From Lachnospiraceae bacterium (GTDB lineage: Bacteria > Bacillota > Clostridia > Lachnospirales > Lachnospiraceae), in contig JAFTPP010000013.1 in NCBI GenBank assembly GCA_017463255.1, forward strand, positions 62,001-126,000: a DNA stretch of 64,000 nt, written 5' to 3'. Positions 18,628 through 28,974 of this stretch are shown here, one piece after another. Each line of letters begins with the position of its first letter. Positions within the stretch are counted from its first letter, which is position 1. Under the pieces are notes generated by a model, which was not told the DNA's origin, did not search any database, and saw only the letters and a program-made list of their open reading frames with translations. Position numbers and translations under genes: made by a program.

Positions 18628-20001
18628 TTACTTTCCAAGCAGTTTTTCGCCCACTTTTACGATATCTCCCGCACCCATAGTTATCAACAAATCACCGGCT
18701 ATGCAATTTTCCAAAAGAAAATTTTCAATTTCATCAAAAGTTGAAAAATAATAGCAGTCAGTTCCTTTTTCGCGGATGGCATCAGCTAAAAGTTGGGAGC
18801 TCATTCCAAGAGTATCTGTTTCTCTTGCGGCATAAATATCAGCGAGAACTACTTTGTCCGCGATTGTGAGCGCTTGGGCAAAGTCATCAAAGAATGCTTT
18901 GGTTCTGGTATAAGTATGAGGCTGGAACACACACCAGATAGTGTTATGCGGATAATGGCGCGCAGCAGACAATGTGGCGCGTATTTCCGTAGGATGGTGT
19001 GCGTAGTCATCAATTACGGTTACGTCACCGATTTTACCCTTAACTTCAAAACGACGGTTGGTACCCGTGAAACGGGAAAGAGATTCACCGGCATCATTGA
19101 GAGGAATCTTAACTAACAGTGCAAGTGCCAGGGAAGCGATGGCATTCATAATATTGTGCATTCCCGGAACACTTAGATGAATACGTCCCAAAGCATTGCC
19201 CTGATACATCAGGGTAAAGGTAGGATGGGAAGCACTGTCATATTCAATGTCAGCAGGATAATAATCGCCGGATGTACCATAGGTGATGACACGGCATTTT
19301 AAGTCTTTTGTAATCTCTGACATATTTGTAATGTCGGAGTTAATAATTAAGGTTCCGTCTTCAGGAAGTAACTCGGCAAATTTGCGGAAAGAAGCGCGGA
19401 TATCGTTAATATCCTTAAAAAAGTCCATGTGGTCTTCTTCTATATTAAGGATAACAGCAATTTTCGGATTAAAACTTAAGAAGCTGTTAGTATATTCACA
19501 AGCCTCGGTAACAAAGTAACCGGACTTACCGATACGGATATTTCCCTGAATGGATTTTAGGATTCCGCCAATGGATAAAGTCGGGTCTTCATTATGATCT
19601 AACATAATCTGGGAAATCATGGAGGTTGTGGTTGTCTTTCCATGAGTACCACTGATTGCAATAGGTGTATCATAATTATTCATAATCTGGCCTAAAAGCT
19701 CAGCTCTTGTTAATAGAGGAAGCTTCATCTCATGGGCAGCTAAAAGCTCCGGATTTTGCGGATGAATTGCCGCGGTATACACAACAAGGTCTACGTCACT
19801 TGTCAAATTGGAACTTCTCTGACCATAGTAGACTATAGCACCTTTTTCTTCTAAGTTTTTAGTAAGCGGCGACTCCTTGGAATCAGAACCTGAGACTGTA
19901 AATCCTTCATCAAGGAGGATTTCGGCAAGTCCGCTCATGCTGATACCGCCAATGCCGATAAAATGAATATGAATAGGCTTTTTAAAATCAATCTGATACA
20001 T
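18628..20001 (-). CDS. murC: UDP-N-acetylmuramate--L-alanine ligase
   Basis: This cytoplasmic ATP-dependent ligase adds the first amino acid to UDP-MurNAc in peptidoglycan synthesis. The product is 457 residues, standard for MurC. Markers are the N-terminal HFIGIGGISMSGLAE nucleotide motif, the ATP loop AISGTHGKTTTTSM, the VLNIEEDHMDFF block and the C-terminal DDYAHHPTEI motif. The start at MYQIDF has GAGGT upstream. A longer frame to 20046 begins essentially at the predicted transcription start and is rejected. Confidence 0.95.
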   Translation of the reverse strand: MYQIDFKKPIHIHFIGIGGISMSGLAEILLDEGFTVSGSDSKESPLTKNLEEKGAIVYYGQRSSNLTSDVDLVVYTAAIHPQNPELLAAHEMKLPLLTRAELLGQIMNNYDTPIAISGTHGKTTTTSMISQIMLDHNEDPTLSIGGILKSIQGNIRIGKSGYFVTEACEYTNSFLSFNPKIAVILNIEEDHMDFFKDINDIRASFRKFAELLPEDGTLIINSDITNMSEITKDLKCRVITYGTSGDYYPADIEYDSASHPTFTLMYQGNALGRIHLSVPGMHNIMNAIASLALALLVKIPLNDAGESLSRFTGTNRRFEVKGKIGDVTVIDDYAHHPTEIRATLSAARHYPHNTIWCVFQPHTYTRTKAFFDDFAQALTIADKVVLADIYAARETDTLGMSSQLLADAIREKGTDCYYFSTFDEIENFLLENCIAGDLLITMGAGDIVKVGEKLLGK

Positions 20002-20050
20002 ATTTTTTACCTCGACTGCTTCTGTTTTTATTTTTACTCCATTCATATGT

Positions 20051-20078
20051 ATTATAACCTTTACTTGTGAAAAAACAA
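20051..20078 (-). promoter_or_regulatory. murC promoter
   Basis: The minus strand has TTGTTT, 16 bases, TATAAT. The predicted transcript starts near 20045. Confidence 0.65.
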
Positions 20079-20188
20079 AGTACTTATTTTAATTGTCTGA
20101 AAAACAGAAAATTTGTGCAAAATATTCCCTTTTTTGTAAAAAATCAACATATTTTTAGTAAAAAAACAATATTATTTGGTAAATCGTA

Positions 20189-20217
20189 TTCACTTTGTCG
20201 GGTTTTTGTGCTACAAT
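20189..20217 (+). promoter_or_regulatory. Promoter of glgC-glgD-spoVG
   Basis: TTCACT and TACAAT are spaced by 17 bases, with a TG extension before the -10. This leaves a leader of about 75 bases before glgC. Confidence 0.65.
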
Positions 20218-20298
20218 TTGTGTGCAAGATGACGGAGTTTTAATTATAAGACTTTTAATTCTGAATGAATACGATGACTTAGACACAGGGGTGATAGG

Positions 20299-21570
20299 AT
20301 GATTAAGAAAGAAATGATTGCAATGCTTCTTGCAGGTGGACAAGGAAGCAGACTTGGTATTTTGACTACAAAGGTGGCGAAACCGGCGGTTGCATTCGGT
20401 GGAAAATATAGAATCATTGATTTTCCGCTTAGTAATTGCATCAATTCAGGAGTAGATACAGTAGGTGTTTTAACCCAGTATCAGCCATTGAGACTTAATA
20501 CACATATCGGAATCGGTATTCCGTGGGATTTAGACAGAAACATTGGTGGAGTTACTGTTTTACCACCATATGAGAAGAGTACCAACAGTGAGTGGTATAC
20601 AGGTACAGCAAATGCTATTTATCAGAACATTGATTATATGGACAGCTTCAATCCGGATTATGTATTGATTCTTTCCGGAGACCATATTTATAAAATGGAC
20701 TATGAAGTAATGCTTGATTTCCACAAGGCTAACGGTTCAGAAGTAACCATTGCTGCAATGCCTGTTCCGTGGGAAGAAGCAAAACGTTTTGGTATCGTTC
20801 TTACAGATGAGAACCGTAAGATTACCGAGTTTGAGGAAAAACCACAGAATCCTCGCGGAAATCTTGCTTCCATGGGTATTTATATTTTTAACTGGAAGAC
20901 TTTAAGGGATGCTTTAAAGGCAATGGCTAACCAGCCGGCATTAGACTTCGGTAAACATATTATCCCATTCTGTAAAGAACAGGGTTCTCCAATGTATGCT
21001 TACGAGTATAACGGATATTGGAAGGATGTTGGAACCTTACATTCATATTGGGAAGCAAATATGGAACTGATTGATATTGTTCCTGAGTTTAACCTTTATG
21101 AAGAATACTGGAAGATTTATACAAAGAGTGATACACTTCCGCCACAGTATATTTCAGGTGACAGTGTAGTGGAAAGATGTATTATCGGTGAAGGATCTAC
21201 AATCTGCGGTGAGGTATATAATTCCGTAATCGGATGCGATGTTACTATCGGAAAAGGAACTGTAGTCAGAGATTCCATCATTATGAACGGAACCGTAATC
21301 GGAGAAAACAGTGAATTAAACAAAGCAATTATTGCTGAAAATGTTGTGGTTGGTAATCATGTACGCCTCGGTATCGGAGATGAAGTGGCTAACGAAACAG
21401 ATCCACACATTTACACAGACGGAATCGTCACAATTGGCGAAAAGACCTGTATTCCGGACGGAGTAACTGTAGGTAAGAATACAGTGATTTCAGGTAATAC
21501 AACACTGGATGATTATGATAATTACAATCTTTACAGTGGAAAATCTTTGGTTAAGGCAGGTGACGAATAA
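20299..21570 (+). CDS. glgC: Glucose-1-phosphate adenylyltransferase, catalytic subunit
   Basis: This enzyme makes ADP-glucose from glucose 1-phosphate and ATP, the committed step of glycogen synthesis. The 423-residue protein has the nucleotidyl-transferase signature [11 protein letters not shown] at the N-terminus, then the [15 protein letters not shown] block and the substrate loop [17 protein letters not shown]. The C-terminal left-handed beta-helix of hexapeptide repeats ([17 protein letters not shown]) is evident. It overlaps glgD by one base (TAATG), so the two are translationally coupled. glgP lies some 40 kb further on. Confidence 0.96.
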   Translation: MIKKEMIAMLLAGGQGSRLGILTTKVAKPAVAFGGKYRIIDFPLSNCINSGVDTVGVLTQYQPLRLNTHIGIGIPWDLDRNIGGVTVLPPYEKSTNSEWYTGTANAIYQNIDYMDSFNPDYVLILSGDHIYKMDYEVMLDFHKANGSEVTIAAMPVPWEEAKRFGIVLTDENRKITEFEEKPQNPRGNLASMGIYIFNWKTLRDALKAMANQPALDFGKHIIPFCKEQGSPMYAYEYNGYWKDVGTLHSYWEANMELIDIVPEFNLYEEYWKIYTKSDTLPPQYISGDSVVERCIIGEGSTICGEVYNSVIGCDVTIGKGTVVRDSIIMNGTVIGENSELNKAIIAENVVVGNHVRLGIGDEVANETDPHIYTDGIVTIGEKTCIPDGVTVGKNTVISGNTTLDDYDNYNLYSGKSLVKAGDE

Positions 21571-22688
21571 TGAGAGCAATAGGAATTGTACTTGCAGGCG
21601 GCAATAATCATAAGATGAAAGAGCTTTCACAAAAAAGAGCGATTTCGGCAATGCCCATTGCAGGAAGTTATAGAAGTATAGATTTTGCATTAAGTAATAT
21701 GACAAATTCCCATATTCAGAAGGTGGCAGTATTTACACAGTACAATGCTAAAAGCTTAAATTCCCATTTAAGCTCATCAAAATGGTGGGACTTTGGACGT
21801 AAGCAGGGTGGTTTGTTTGTATTTACACCATCCGTAACTGCTGAAAACAGCAATTGGTATCGTGGAACGGCAGATGCAATTTACCAGAATCTTGATTACT
21901 TAAAAGAAAGTCATGAACCATATGTTGTAATCGCTTCAGGGGACTGCGTTTACAAAATGGATTATAATAAGGTTCTTGAGTATCATATCGAGAAAAAGGC
22001 TGATATTACAGTAGTATGTAAGGATGTTCCGGCTGACTTTGGGGTAGACCGTTTCGGAACAGTCCAGTTAAATGATGATAATAGAATCGTAGAGTTTGAT
22101 GAAAAGCCCATTGTTGCAAAATCAAACACCATTTCTTGCGGTATCTATGTTATCAGAAGACGTCAGTTAATTGAGTTAATTGAAAAGAGTGCCGAAGAAG
22201 ACAGAACAGATTTTGTCCGTGACATTTTAATCCGTTATAAGGATATGAAAAATATCTACGGCTATAAAATGGAAGATTATTGGAGAAATATTGCTACGGT
22301 AGAAGATTACTTTAGCACCAATATGGACTTCTTAAAGCCTGATATCAGAAAGTATTTCTTTAAAGAGTATCCGGATATTTATTCTAAAGTGGATGATTTA
22401 CCACCGGCGAAATATAATGTTGGAGCCAAGATTAAGAACAGTTTAGTTTCCAGCGGAAGTATTATCAATGGTGTAGTAGAAGATTCCGTTGTATTTAAAA
22501 AGGTATTTGTGGGTAATAACTGTTACATTAAGAATTCTATTATCTTAAATGATGTTTACATCGGGGATAATTGCCATATTGAAAACTGCATCGTAGAAAG
22601 CGGTGACACCATTAAGGCTAATTCATATCACAAGGGAGAGAACGGAATCAAGATTGTGATTGAAAAAGATGATAGATATGTAATTTAG
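21570..22688 (+). CDS. glgD: GlgD, non-catalytic-type partner of GlgC
   Basis: This GlgC paralogue of 372 residues is encoded directly after glgC. In Firmicutes GlgD pairs with GlgC and raises its activity. The N-terminus reads VLAGGNNHKMKELSQKRA, so the GxGxRL catalytic loop is degenerate, as expected of a regulatory subunit. The sugar-binding region (DEKPIVAKSNTISCGIYVI) and the C-terminal hexapeptide helix (NNCYIKNSIILNDVYIGDNCHIENCIV) are kept. The assignment rests on these differences and on the neighbour. Confidence 0.93.
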   Translation: MRAIGIVLAGGNNHKMKELSQKRAISAMPIAGSYRSIDFALSNMTNSHIQKVAVFTQYNAKSLNSHLSSSKWWDFGRKQGGLFVFTPSVTAENSNWYRGTADAIYQNLDYLKESHEPYVVIASGDCVYKMDYNKVLEYHIEKKADITVVCKDVPADFGVDRFGTVQLNDDNRIVEFDEKPIVAKSNTISCGIYVIRRRQLIELIEKSAEEDRTDFVRDILIRYKDMKNIYGYKMEDYWRNIATVEDYFSTNMDFLKPDIRKYFFKEYPDIYSKVDDLPPAKYNVGAKIKNSLVSSGSIINGVVEDSVVFKKVFVGNNCYIKNSIILNDVYIGDNCHIENCIVESGDTIKANSYHKGENGIKIVIEKDDRYVI

Positions 22689-22712
22689 CAAAACAAACAA
22701 AGGGGGCTACTA

Positions 22713-22994
22713 ATGAACATTACAGATGTACGTGTGCGTAAAATCACGAGAGAAGGAAAAATGAAAGCAATTGTATCCATTACAATTGACGACGAGTTTG
22801 TAGTGCATGATATTAAGGTTATTGAAGGGGAAAAAGACCTGTTTATCGCCATGCCGAGTAAAAAGGCTTCGGATGGTATGTATCGTGACATTGCTCATCC
22901 GATTAATTCGGCAACAAGAGATTCCATTCAAAAAATTATTTTGGATGCTTATGAAAAAGCATTGCTGGAACCTGATGAGGGTGCAACTGAATAA
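22713..22994 (+). CDS. spoVG: SpoVG, septation and regulatory RNA/DNA-binding protein
   Basis: The small 93-residue protein matches SpoVG in length and sequence: [11 protein letters not shown], then the [23 protein letters not shown] strand region and the conserved [22 protein letters not shown] block. SpoVG binds nucleic acids and affects septum formation, sporulation and virulence genes in Firmicutes. It lies 24 bases after glgD behind AAAGGGGG. A strong terminator follows. Its presence does not prove that the organism forms spores, since non-sporing relatives keep it. Confidence 0.96.
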   Translation: MNITDVRVRKITREGKMKAIVSITIDDEFVVHDIKVIEGEKDLFIAMPSKKASDGMYRDIAHPINSATRDSIQKIILDAYEKALLEPDEGATE

Positions 22995-23008
22995 TAATAC
23001 GTGGAGAA

Positions 23009-23040
23009 AAGAATGTGCTTAACCGGCACATTCTTTTTTT
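23009..23040 (+). terminator. Terminator after spoVG
   Basis: Perfect 10-bp hairpin AAGAATGTGC / GCACATTCTT followed by a seven-T run. Confidence 0.9.
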
Positions 23041-23117
23041 GCCTTTTTATGGGTAAACTGATATAATGGCGTCAGGTATTGCACCGGATGAACAACGCTT
23101 CGGATTGGAGACAGAAC

Positions 23118-23693
23118 ATGTATATTATAGTAGGACTTGGAAATCCAAAGAAAGAATATGAAAATACAAGACATAATATCGGATTTGATGTCATTGATGC
23201 CATTGCAGATGAGTACAATATATCCATGAGTGATAAAAAACATAAAGCAATCATAGGAAAGGGCGCTATTGGGGGGCAGAAGGTCATCTTGGCAAAGCCT
23301 CAGACTTATATGAACTTAAGTGGAGAAAGCGTCCGGGAATTAATCGATTATTACAAGGTGGATGAGGAAACAGAGCTCATTGTTATCTATGATGACATCA
23401 GTCTTGATGTGGGACAGATGCGTATCCGCAAAAAAGGTTCCGCAGGCGGTCATAATGGTATCAAGAGTATATTGCAGCACCTTGGTCATGATGTTTTTTT
23501 ACGGATTAAGATGGGTGTTGGTGAAAAGCCAAAGGGTTATGATTTGGCAGATTATGTATTGGGACATTTTTCAAAGGAAGACAGAAAAATCCTTGACGAC
23601 AATATGAAAAACACTATTTTGGCAGTAGAAATGATGCTTGGGGATGATACTGACGGGGCTATGAACCGTTTTAACACCAAGGTTTCAAGATAA
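23118..23693 (+). CDS. pth: Peptidyl-tRNA hydrolase
   Basis: This cytoplasmic enzyme releases tRNA from prematurely dropped peptidyl-tRNA. The 191-residue protein begins MYIIVGLGNPKKEYENTRHNIGFD, including the catalytic His. It continues with KPQTYMNLSGESV, VIYDDISLDVGQMRIRKKGSAGGHNGIKSI and the C-terminal YVLGHF. The start has GGAG eight bases upstream; 13 extra codons to 23079 are not needed. It is followed 15 bases later by mfd, a gene pair common in Firmicutes. Confidence 0.97.
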   Translation: MYIIVGLGNPKKEYENTRHNIGFDVIDAIADEYNISMSDKKHKAIIGKGAIGGQKVILAKPQTYMNLSGESVRELIDYYKVDEETELIVIYDDISLDVGQMRIRKKGSAGGHNGIKSILQHLGHDVFLRIKMGVGEKPKGYDLADYVLGHFSKEDRKILDDNMKNTILAVEMMLGDDTDGAMNRFNTKVSR

Positions 23694-23708
23694 ATCAGGA
23701 GGCGGATT

Positions 23709-26700
23709 GTGAACGTACTTAAGGCGCCACTAAAAGAGCTGGGAGCATATAGCGAGATACAAAGTTTACTTTCTAAGAACCGGAAAGTATTATTAACCGG
23801 TTGTGTTGATGCCCAGAAACTGCATATGATGAGTGGAATTAGCGATGGTTTTAATATGAAAATCATCGCTACTTATAGTGAACAAAAAGCCAAAGAATTA
23901 TATGAAGATTATTCATTTTATGATAAGAATACTTACCTCTACCCTGCCAAGGATTTGATTTTTTATCAGGCAGATATTAGAAGTAATCAGCTGGTTCAAC
24001 AGAGAATGAAGGCCATCAGAAAGATTTTGGAAGCAAAAAGCTGTACGATTATTACCACCTTTGATACGCTTATGGCTCCCCAGATTCCTCTTAGAACCTA
24101 TCGCGACTATGTCATTACCATAGAAAAAGAAGGCTATGTGGATGAAACCGAGCTTGCAGGGCAGCTGGTTGCCATGGGATATGAAAAGAGCTATCAGGTG
24201 GAAAATCCCGGGCAGTTCAGTATCCGTGGGGATATTATTGATATTTTTGATTTGACGGAAGAAAACCCTGTCCGAATCCAGTTGTGGGGGGATGAGGTAG
24301 AGTCCATCCGCTCCTTTGATTTGTTAAGCCAGCGTTCCATTGAAAATCTGGAAGATATTGTGATTTATCCTGCAACAGAAATGATTTTGGATGAAGAAGC
24401 CTTAGAGGATGGATTTGAAAAGATTGAAAAGGAGTGTGACAAGGTATACGAGGCACTCCGTAAGGAATTTAAGACAGAAGAAGCCCACAGAATTAAGACG
24501 CAGGTAGAGCAGTTAAAAGAGCAGGTGTTAGAGTTTAAGTCCATGGCGAATCTTGACAGCTATATCAAGTATTTTTATGAGGACTGCAAGAGCTTTTTAA
24601 ATCTGTTTGATAATAAAGAGCTTTGTATTTTCTTGGATGAACCTGCAAGAATCAAAGAGCATGCAAATGCGGTGGAGTTGGAATTTAGGGAAAGCATGAT
24701 GCATCGAATGGAAAAGGGATATCTGCTTCCCGGACAGATGGATATTCTAAAAAGTGTGGATGCTACGGTAGCAGAGTTGTCAGATTATCATGTGGTGGGA
24801 ATTTCTACCATGGAAACTAAAAACAATCTGCTCAAATTTGATGATAAATTCGGTATAACTGCAAAATCGGTTGCTCCTTATAACAGCAGCTTTGAAACCT
24901 TACTAAAGGATTTAAGACATTTTAAGAAAAGCGGTTACAGAGTATTGGTTTTAAGCGGTTCCAGAACCAGAGCCAAACGATTAGCAGAGGATTTGCAAAG
25001 AGAAGAATTAACTGCTTTTTATTCTGAAAATCCTGACAGAGAATTACAACCGGGAGAAATTATGACCTTTTATGGTCATGTATCAAAGGGCTTTGAATAT
25101 CCCATGATAAAATTCGTGGTACTTTCAGAGACCGATATTTTTGGTGCGGAAAAGAAAAAGAAAAAACAGAAAAAATACGAGGGACACAAAATCAATGACT
25201 TTACGGAATTAAAAGTTGGAGATTATGTGGTACATGAGAATCACGGACTTGGTATCTACAAAGGTATTGAGAAGGTGGAAATGGATGGGGTTGTAAAGGA
25301 CTATATGAAGATTGAATACCGTGATGGCGGCAATCTTTATATTCTGGCAACCGGCTTTGGGGTAATCCAAAAGTATGCATCGGCAGATGCGGCCAAAACC
25401 CCAAAACTGAATAAATTAGGGACACAGGAATGGACACGTACCAAGTCAAGAGTAAAAGGTGCGGTAGAAGAAGTAGCAAAAGACTTGGTGCAATTATATG
25501 CTATCAGACAAAACCGTCAGGGTTATTCTTTTTCCAAGGATAATGTGTGGCAGCAGGAATTTGAAGAAATGTTCCCATTTGAGGAAACAACTGACCAATT
25601 AAATGCCATTGATGCTACTAAGGCAGATATGGAAAGTACGCGGATTATGGACCGCCTCATTTGTGGTGATGTGGGATACGGAAAGACCGAAATCGCAATC
25701 CGTGCAGCATTTAAAGCTGTCCAGGACGGCAAACAGGTAGCTTTTTTGGTGCCTACTACCATTTTGGCGCAACAACACTATAATACCTTCCTTCAAAGAA
25801 TGAAGGATTATCCAATTAACATCGAGCTTTTAAGCCGCTTTAAGAGTTCAAGCGAACAGAAAAAAACAGTGGAAAAATTAAAAAAGGGTTTGGCAGATAT
25901 TGTGATCGGAACCCATCGTATTATTTCCGCGGATGTTGCGTTTAAAGATTTGGGACTCCTAATTATTGATGAGGAACAGCGTTTTGGAGTTACTCATAAA
26001 GAAAAGATAAAACAGATGAAAGAGGATGTGGATGTTCTCACATTAACAGCAACACCTATTCCCCGTACCCTTCACATGAGTCTGGTGGGAATCCGTGATA
26101 TGAGCGTTTTGGAAGAAGCGCCAAATGACCGTCTTCCGATTCAGACCTATGTTATGGAGCATAACGAAGAAATGATCCGTGAAGCCATTGTCAGAGAGCT
26201 ATCCCGTGACGGACAGGTATACTATGTGTACAACAAGGTACACAACATTGCTGATGTGGCAGCCTCTATTCAGAATCTTGTTCCTGAGGCCAATGTGGCA
26301 TTTGCCCATGGCCAGATGAAAGAGACAGAGCTTGAGCGTATCATGTATGATTTTATTAATGGTGAAATTGATGTGTTAGTAGCAACCACCATCATTGAAA
26401 CAGGACTGGATATTTCTAATGTTAATACCATTATTATTCATGATTCCGACAACATGGGATTATCCCAGCTCTATCAGCTTCGGGGCAGGGTTGGACGTTC
26501 TACCAGAACCTCTTATGCATTTTTAATGTATAAACGGGATAAGATGCTAAAAGAAGTAGCGGAGAAGCGACTTCAGGCAATCAAAGAATTTACCGAGCTT
26601 GGAAGCGGTTTTAAGATTGCCATGCGTGATTTGGAAATCCGCGGTGCAGGAAATATCTTAGGACGCGCCCAGCATGGGCATATGGAAGCAGTCGGGTATG

Positions 26701-27236
26701 ATTTGTACTGCAAGATGTTAAATGAAGCGGTAAAAAGTATCAAGGGAATCGAGGTAAAAGAGGACTTCAATACCTTTATTGACCTTGATGTGGATGCATA
26801 TATTCCACCTACTTATATTGTCAATGAGTATCAAAAGCTTGATATTTATAAGAGAATTGCAAGTGTGGAAACTGCAGCCGAATGTGATGATATGAGAGAG
26901 GAATTATTGGATCGTTTTGGTGCCATTCCAAAATCAGCTGAGAATCTTCTGCGCATATCCATGCTTCGTGTTTCGGCTCATGAAATGTATATCACGGAAG
27001 TAAAGGGTAAAGTGGAAAATATCCGGATTACCATGCTTCCTACCGCGCCCGTAAAACCGGAGATGATAGAACCGTTTTTAGCTCAGTTTGGCGGAAAATT
27101 ACAGTTTATAGCCAAAGGAAATCCATGCTTTATATACAAATATAAAAAATACGGTCTGATAGAAAAAGAAGAAGAATTACTTCTATCTAAGACTCAGGAA
27201 GTACTTCGTGCAATGAAGATATTATTTGGAGAATAA
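23709..27236 (+). CDS. mfd: Transcription-repair coupling factor
   Basis: Mfd recognises stalled RNA polymerase at DNA lesions, pushes it off and recruits UvrA. The 1175-residue protein has an N-terminal UvrB-like part, a CarD-like polymerase-interaction domain (LKVGDYVVHENHGLGIYKGI, near residue 500) and RecG-like helicase domains. Walker A is GDVGYGKTE, motif II is DEEQRFGV, motif III is TLTATPIPRTL and motif VI is QLRGRVGRS. A C-terminal TRCF domain follows. The start is GTG behind AGGAGG. Length and order are normal. Confidence 0.97.
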   Translation: MNVLKAPLKELGAYSEIQSLLSKNRKVLLTGCVDAQKLHMMSGISDGFNMKIIATYSEQKAKELYEDYSFYDKNTYLYPAKDLIFYQADIRSNQLVQQRMKAIRKILEAKSCTIITTFDTLMAPQIPLRTYRDYVITIEKEGYVDETELAGQLVAMGYEKSYQVENPGQFSIRGDIIDIFDLTEENPVRIQLWGDEVESIRSFDLLSQRSIENLEDIVIYPATEMILDEEALEDGFEKIEKECDKVYEALRKEFKTEEAHRIKTQVEQLKEQVLEFKSMANLDSYIKYFYEDCKSFLNLFDNKELCIFLDEPARIKEHANAVELEFRESMMHRMEKGYLLPGQMDILKSVDATVAELSDYHVVGISTMETKNNLLKFDDKFGITAKSVAPYNSSFETLLKDLRHFKKSGYRVLVLSGSRTRAKRLAEDLQREELTAFYSENPDRELQPGEIMTFYGHVSKGFEYPMIKFVVLSETDIFGAEKKKKKQKKYEGHKINDFTELKVGDYVVHENHGLGIYKGIEKVEMDGVVKDYMKIEYRDGGNLYILATGFGVIQKYASADAAKTPKLNKLGTQEWTRTKSRVKGAVEEVAKDLVQLYAIRQNRQGYSFSKDNVWQQEFEEMFPFEETTDQLNAIDATKADMESTRIMDRLICGDVGYGKTEIAIRAAFKAVQDGKQVAFLVPTTILAQQHYNTFLQRMKDYPINIELLSRFKSSSEQKKTVEKLKKGLADIVIGTHRIISADVAFKDLGLLIIDEEQRFGVTHKEKIKQMKEDVDVLTLTATPIPRTLHMSLVGIRDMSVLEEAPNDRLPIQTYVMEHNEEMIREAIVRELSRDGQVYYVYNKVHNIADVAASIQNLVPEANVAFAHGQMKETELERIMYDFINGEIDVLVATTIIETGLDISNVNTIIIHDSDNMGLSQLYQLRGRVGRSTRTSYAFLMYKRDKMLKEVAEKRLQAIKEFTELGSGFKIAMRDLEIRGAGNILGRAQHGHMEAVGYDLYCKMLNEAVKSIKGIEVKEDFNTFIDLDVDAYIPPTYIVNEYQKLDIYKRIASVETAAECDDMREELLDRFGAIPKSAENLLRISMLRVSAHEMYITEVKGKVENIRITMLPTAPVKPEMIEPFLAQFGGKLQFIAKGNPCFIYKYKKYGLIEKEEELLLSKTQEVLRAMKILFGE

Positions 27237-27246
27237 GGGACATAAG

Positions 27247-28974
27247 ATGAAAAAGAGAAAGATTTTATTGGCAGTGATGTTATGTATTACCATGATGGCA
27301 GGATTAGTTGCAGGATGCGGGAAAAAAGAAAAAACCGCAGATAAAGAGATAACTAAGGAGGAAGAGCCTCGGGAAGAAGAACCTGAGGAGCCACTTCCGA
27401 TGGAAGAACCCGAGGAGCAACCCGAGGCGGAGCTCCCGACAGAGGAACCTGAGGCGGAGCTCCCGGCAGGGGAACCGGAGGAAGAGCCGGAGGAGGAGCT
27501 TCCGATAGAAGAACCCGAAGAAGAACCTGAGGCGGAGCTTTCGACAGAAGAACCCGAGGAGAAGCCTGATACAGAGTTTCCGAAGGGGACTCCCGTAGAA
27601 CTTCACGGTGCCCTTCATGTAGAAGGAACACAACTTACAGATGCAAACGGTGAACCATTCCAGCTTCGGGGAGTCAGTACGGCAGGACTTTCCTGGTATC
27701 CTCAGTTTGCCAATAAAGATGCTTTTCAGACCATGTATGAGGAATGGGGTATTAATGTTGTAAGACTTGCCATGTATACGGACGAGTATGCAGGTTATTG
27801 TGTAGGCGACGACAACAACAGGGATAAACTGAAAGATTTGGTAAAGACCTGTGTAGAAGATGCTGCAGATTTGGGAATTTATGTGATTGTGGACTGGCAT
27901 ATTTTACGTGATGAAGACCCTAATAAATATAAAGATCAGGCAATTGCGTTTTTTGATGAGATGTCAGAGTTATATGGTGATTATGATAATATCATCTATG
28001 AAATTTGTAATGAACCTAACGGCAGTGCTACCTGGTCCAAAGTAAAATCCTATGCTGAAGAAGTGATTCCTACAATCCGCGCCAATGATGAAGATGCTGT
28101 GATTATCGTAGGAACTCCCACATGGTCCCAGGATGTGGATAAAGCTTTGGCAGATCCCATTGAAGGATATGATAACATTATGTATGCCCTGCATTTTTAC
28201 GCGGCAACACATACGGAATGGCTGCGTAGCAGAATGACGGATACCATTGATAAAGGACTCCCCATATTTGTTACCGAGTTTGGTATTTGTGATGCATCCG
28301 GCAATGGAAGAATAGATTATTATCAGTCAGAAGAATGGATTAAGACCATGAATCAGTATGGCGTCAGCTACTGTATCTGGAATCTGTCCAATAAAGATGA
28401 GTCATCTTCTCTTTTAGCTCCTTCCACAACTTCAGTTGCAGGATGGAGTAAGGACCAGTTATCTGCATCAGGACAATGGTTTGTGGAAATTATGAAAGGA
28501 AGCCTTGATTCTGTTGGTACAAGCGGAATCACAGGAGAAACTGAGTCCAATCCTTCCCAGGGAAAAGAAGAAAACCAAAATCAGACCGGTTCCCAGGGTA
28601 GTGGGGGAAATTATACCCCTCCTACAGCTATATCAAAAGAGGTAACCATAGAGGATTGTAAGATTAGTGTAAGTTCTTCCAATACATGGGGGGACGGAGC
28701 AAAGACCTTTTATCAGCTTGTAACGCTCATTGACAATCAGAGTGGGAATACAAAAAAGGACTGGGTAATTACCGTTACCTTTTCAGGAAATGTGTCTGTA
28801 GACCAGAATTGGTGCTGCATGGTATCCACAACCGGAAACCAATTAAAAATCACCCCGGAAAGCTGGAATGCTACCTTAGGTTCCGGCAGCAGTATCAGCG
28901 ATATCGGAGTGATTCTTACTTCAGATACAGTGATTACAATTGAAAATATTGAGTTTAGTGCTACTACTTCGTAA
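27247..28974 (+). CDS. GH5 endoglucanase-like lipoprotein with carbohydrate-binding end
   Basis: This surface-anchored cellulase-type enzyme acts on beta-1,4-glucans or related chains. A signal peptide ends in the lipobox LVAGC. Next comes a Glu/Pro-rich spacer of about 75 residues with repeats, then a GH5 barrel opening with LRGVSTAGLSWYP. The acid/base Glu256 lies in ICNEPNG and the nucleophile Glu344 in VTEFG. A Ser/Gly/Asn linker leads to a C-terminal beta domain of about 105 residues with conserved Trp (NTWGDGAKTF, ESWNATLG), resembling CBM2-type modules. Start at MKKRKI with AAGGGA upstream, ten bases past the mfd stop. Its 3' end overlaps the opposing cotH gene by 11 bases. Confidence 0.9.
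   Translation: MKKRKILLAVMLCITMMAGLVAGCGKKEKTADKEITKEEEPREEEPEEPLPMEEPEEQPEAELPTEEPEAELPAGEPEEEPEEELPIEEPEEEPEAELSTEEPEEKPDTEFPKGTPVELHGALHVEGTQLTDANGEPFQLRGVSTAGLSWYPQFANKDAFQTMYEEWGINVVRLAMYTDEYAGYCVGDDNNRDKLKDLVKTCVEDAADLGIYVIVDWHILRDEDPNKYKDQAIAFFDEMSELYGDYDNIIYEICNEPNGSATWSKVKSYAEEVIPTIRANDEDAVIIVGTPTWSQDVDKALADPIEGYDNIMYALHFYAATHTEWLRSRMTDTIDKGLPIFVTEFGICDASGNGRIDYYQSEEWIKTMNQYGVSYCIWNLSNKDESSSLLAPSTTSVAGWSKDQLSASGQWFVEIMKGSLDSVGTSGITGETESNPSQGKEENQNQTGSQGSGGNYTPPTAISKEVTIEDCKISVSSSNTWGDGAKTFYQLVTLIDNQSGNTKKDWVITVTFSGNVSVDQNWCCMVSTTGNQLKITPESWNATLGSGSSISDIGVILTSDTVITIENIEFSATTS
27361..27594 (+). repeat. In-gene Glu/Pro-coding imperfect tandem repeats
   Basis: The spacer of the GH5 lipoprotein is built from imperfect units of the type EEPEEEPEAELP. 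At DNA level, short GA/CCG-rich blocks such as GAGGCGGAGCT recur. The high repeat content makes length change by slippage likely. Confidence 0.75.

Noticed and set aside
18326-18640. Chromosomal origin of replication
   Set aside because: DnaA boxes are present, but dnaA, dnaN and rpmH are not nearby and the AT-rich stretch is modest; a regulatory or titration cluster is the safer call.
20002-20046. Longer N-terminus for MurC
   Set aside because: The upstream ATG coincides with the predicted transcription start and lacks a ribosome site, while MYQIDF has one and matches MurC length.
27353-27631. Minus-strand Pro/Leu/Ser-rich frame opposite the GH5 spacer
   Set aside because: It is the complement of the Glu/Pro repeat; repeat DNA keeps other frames open without coding.
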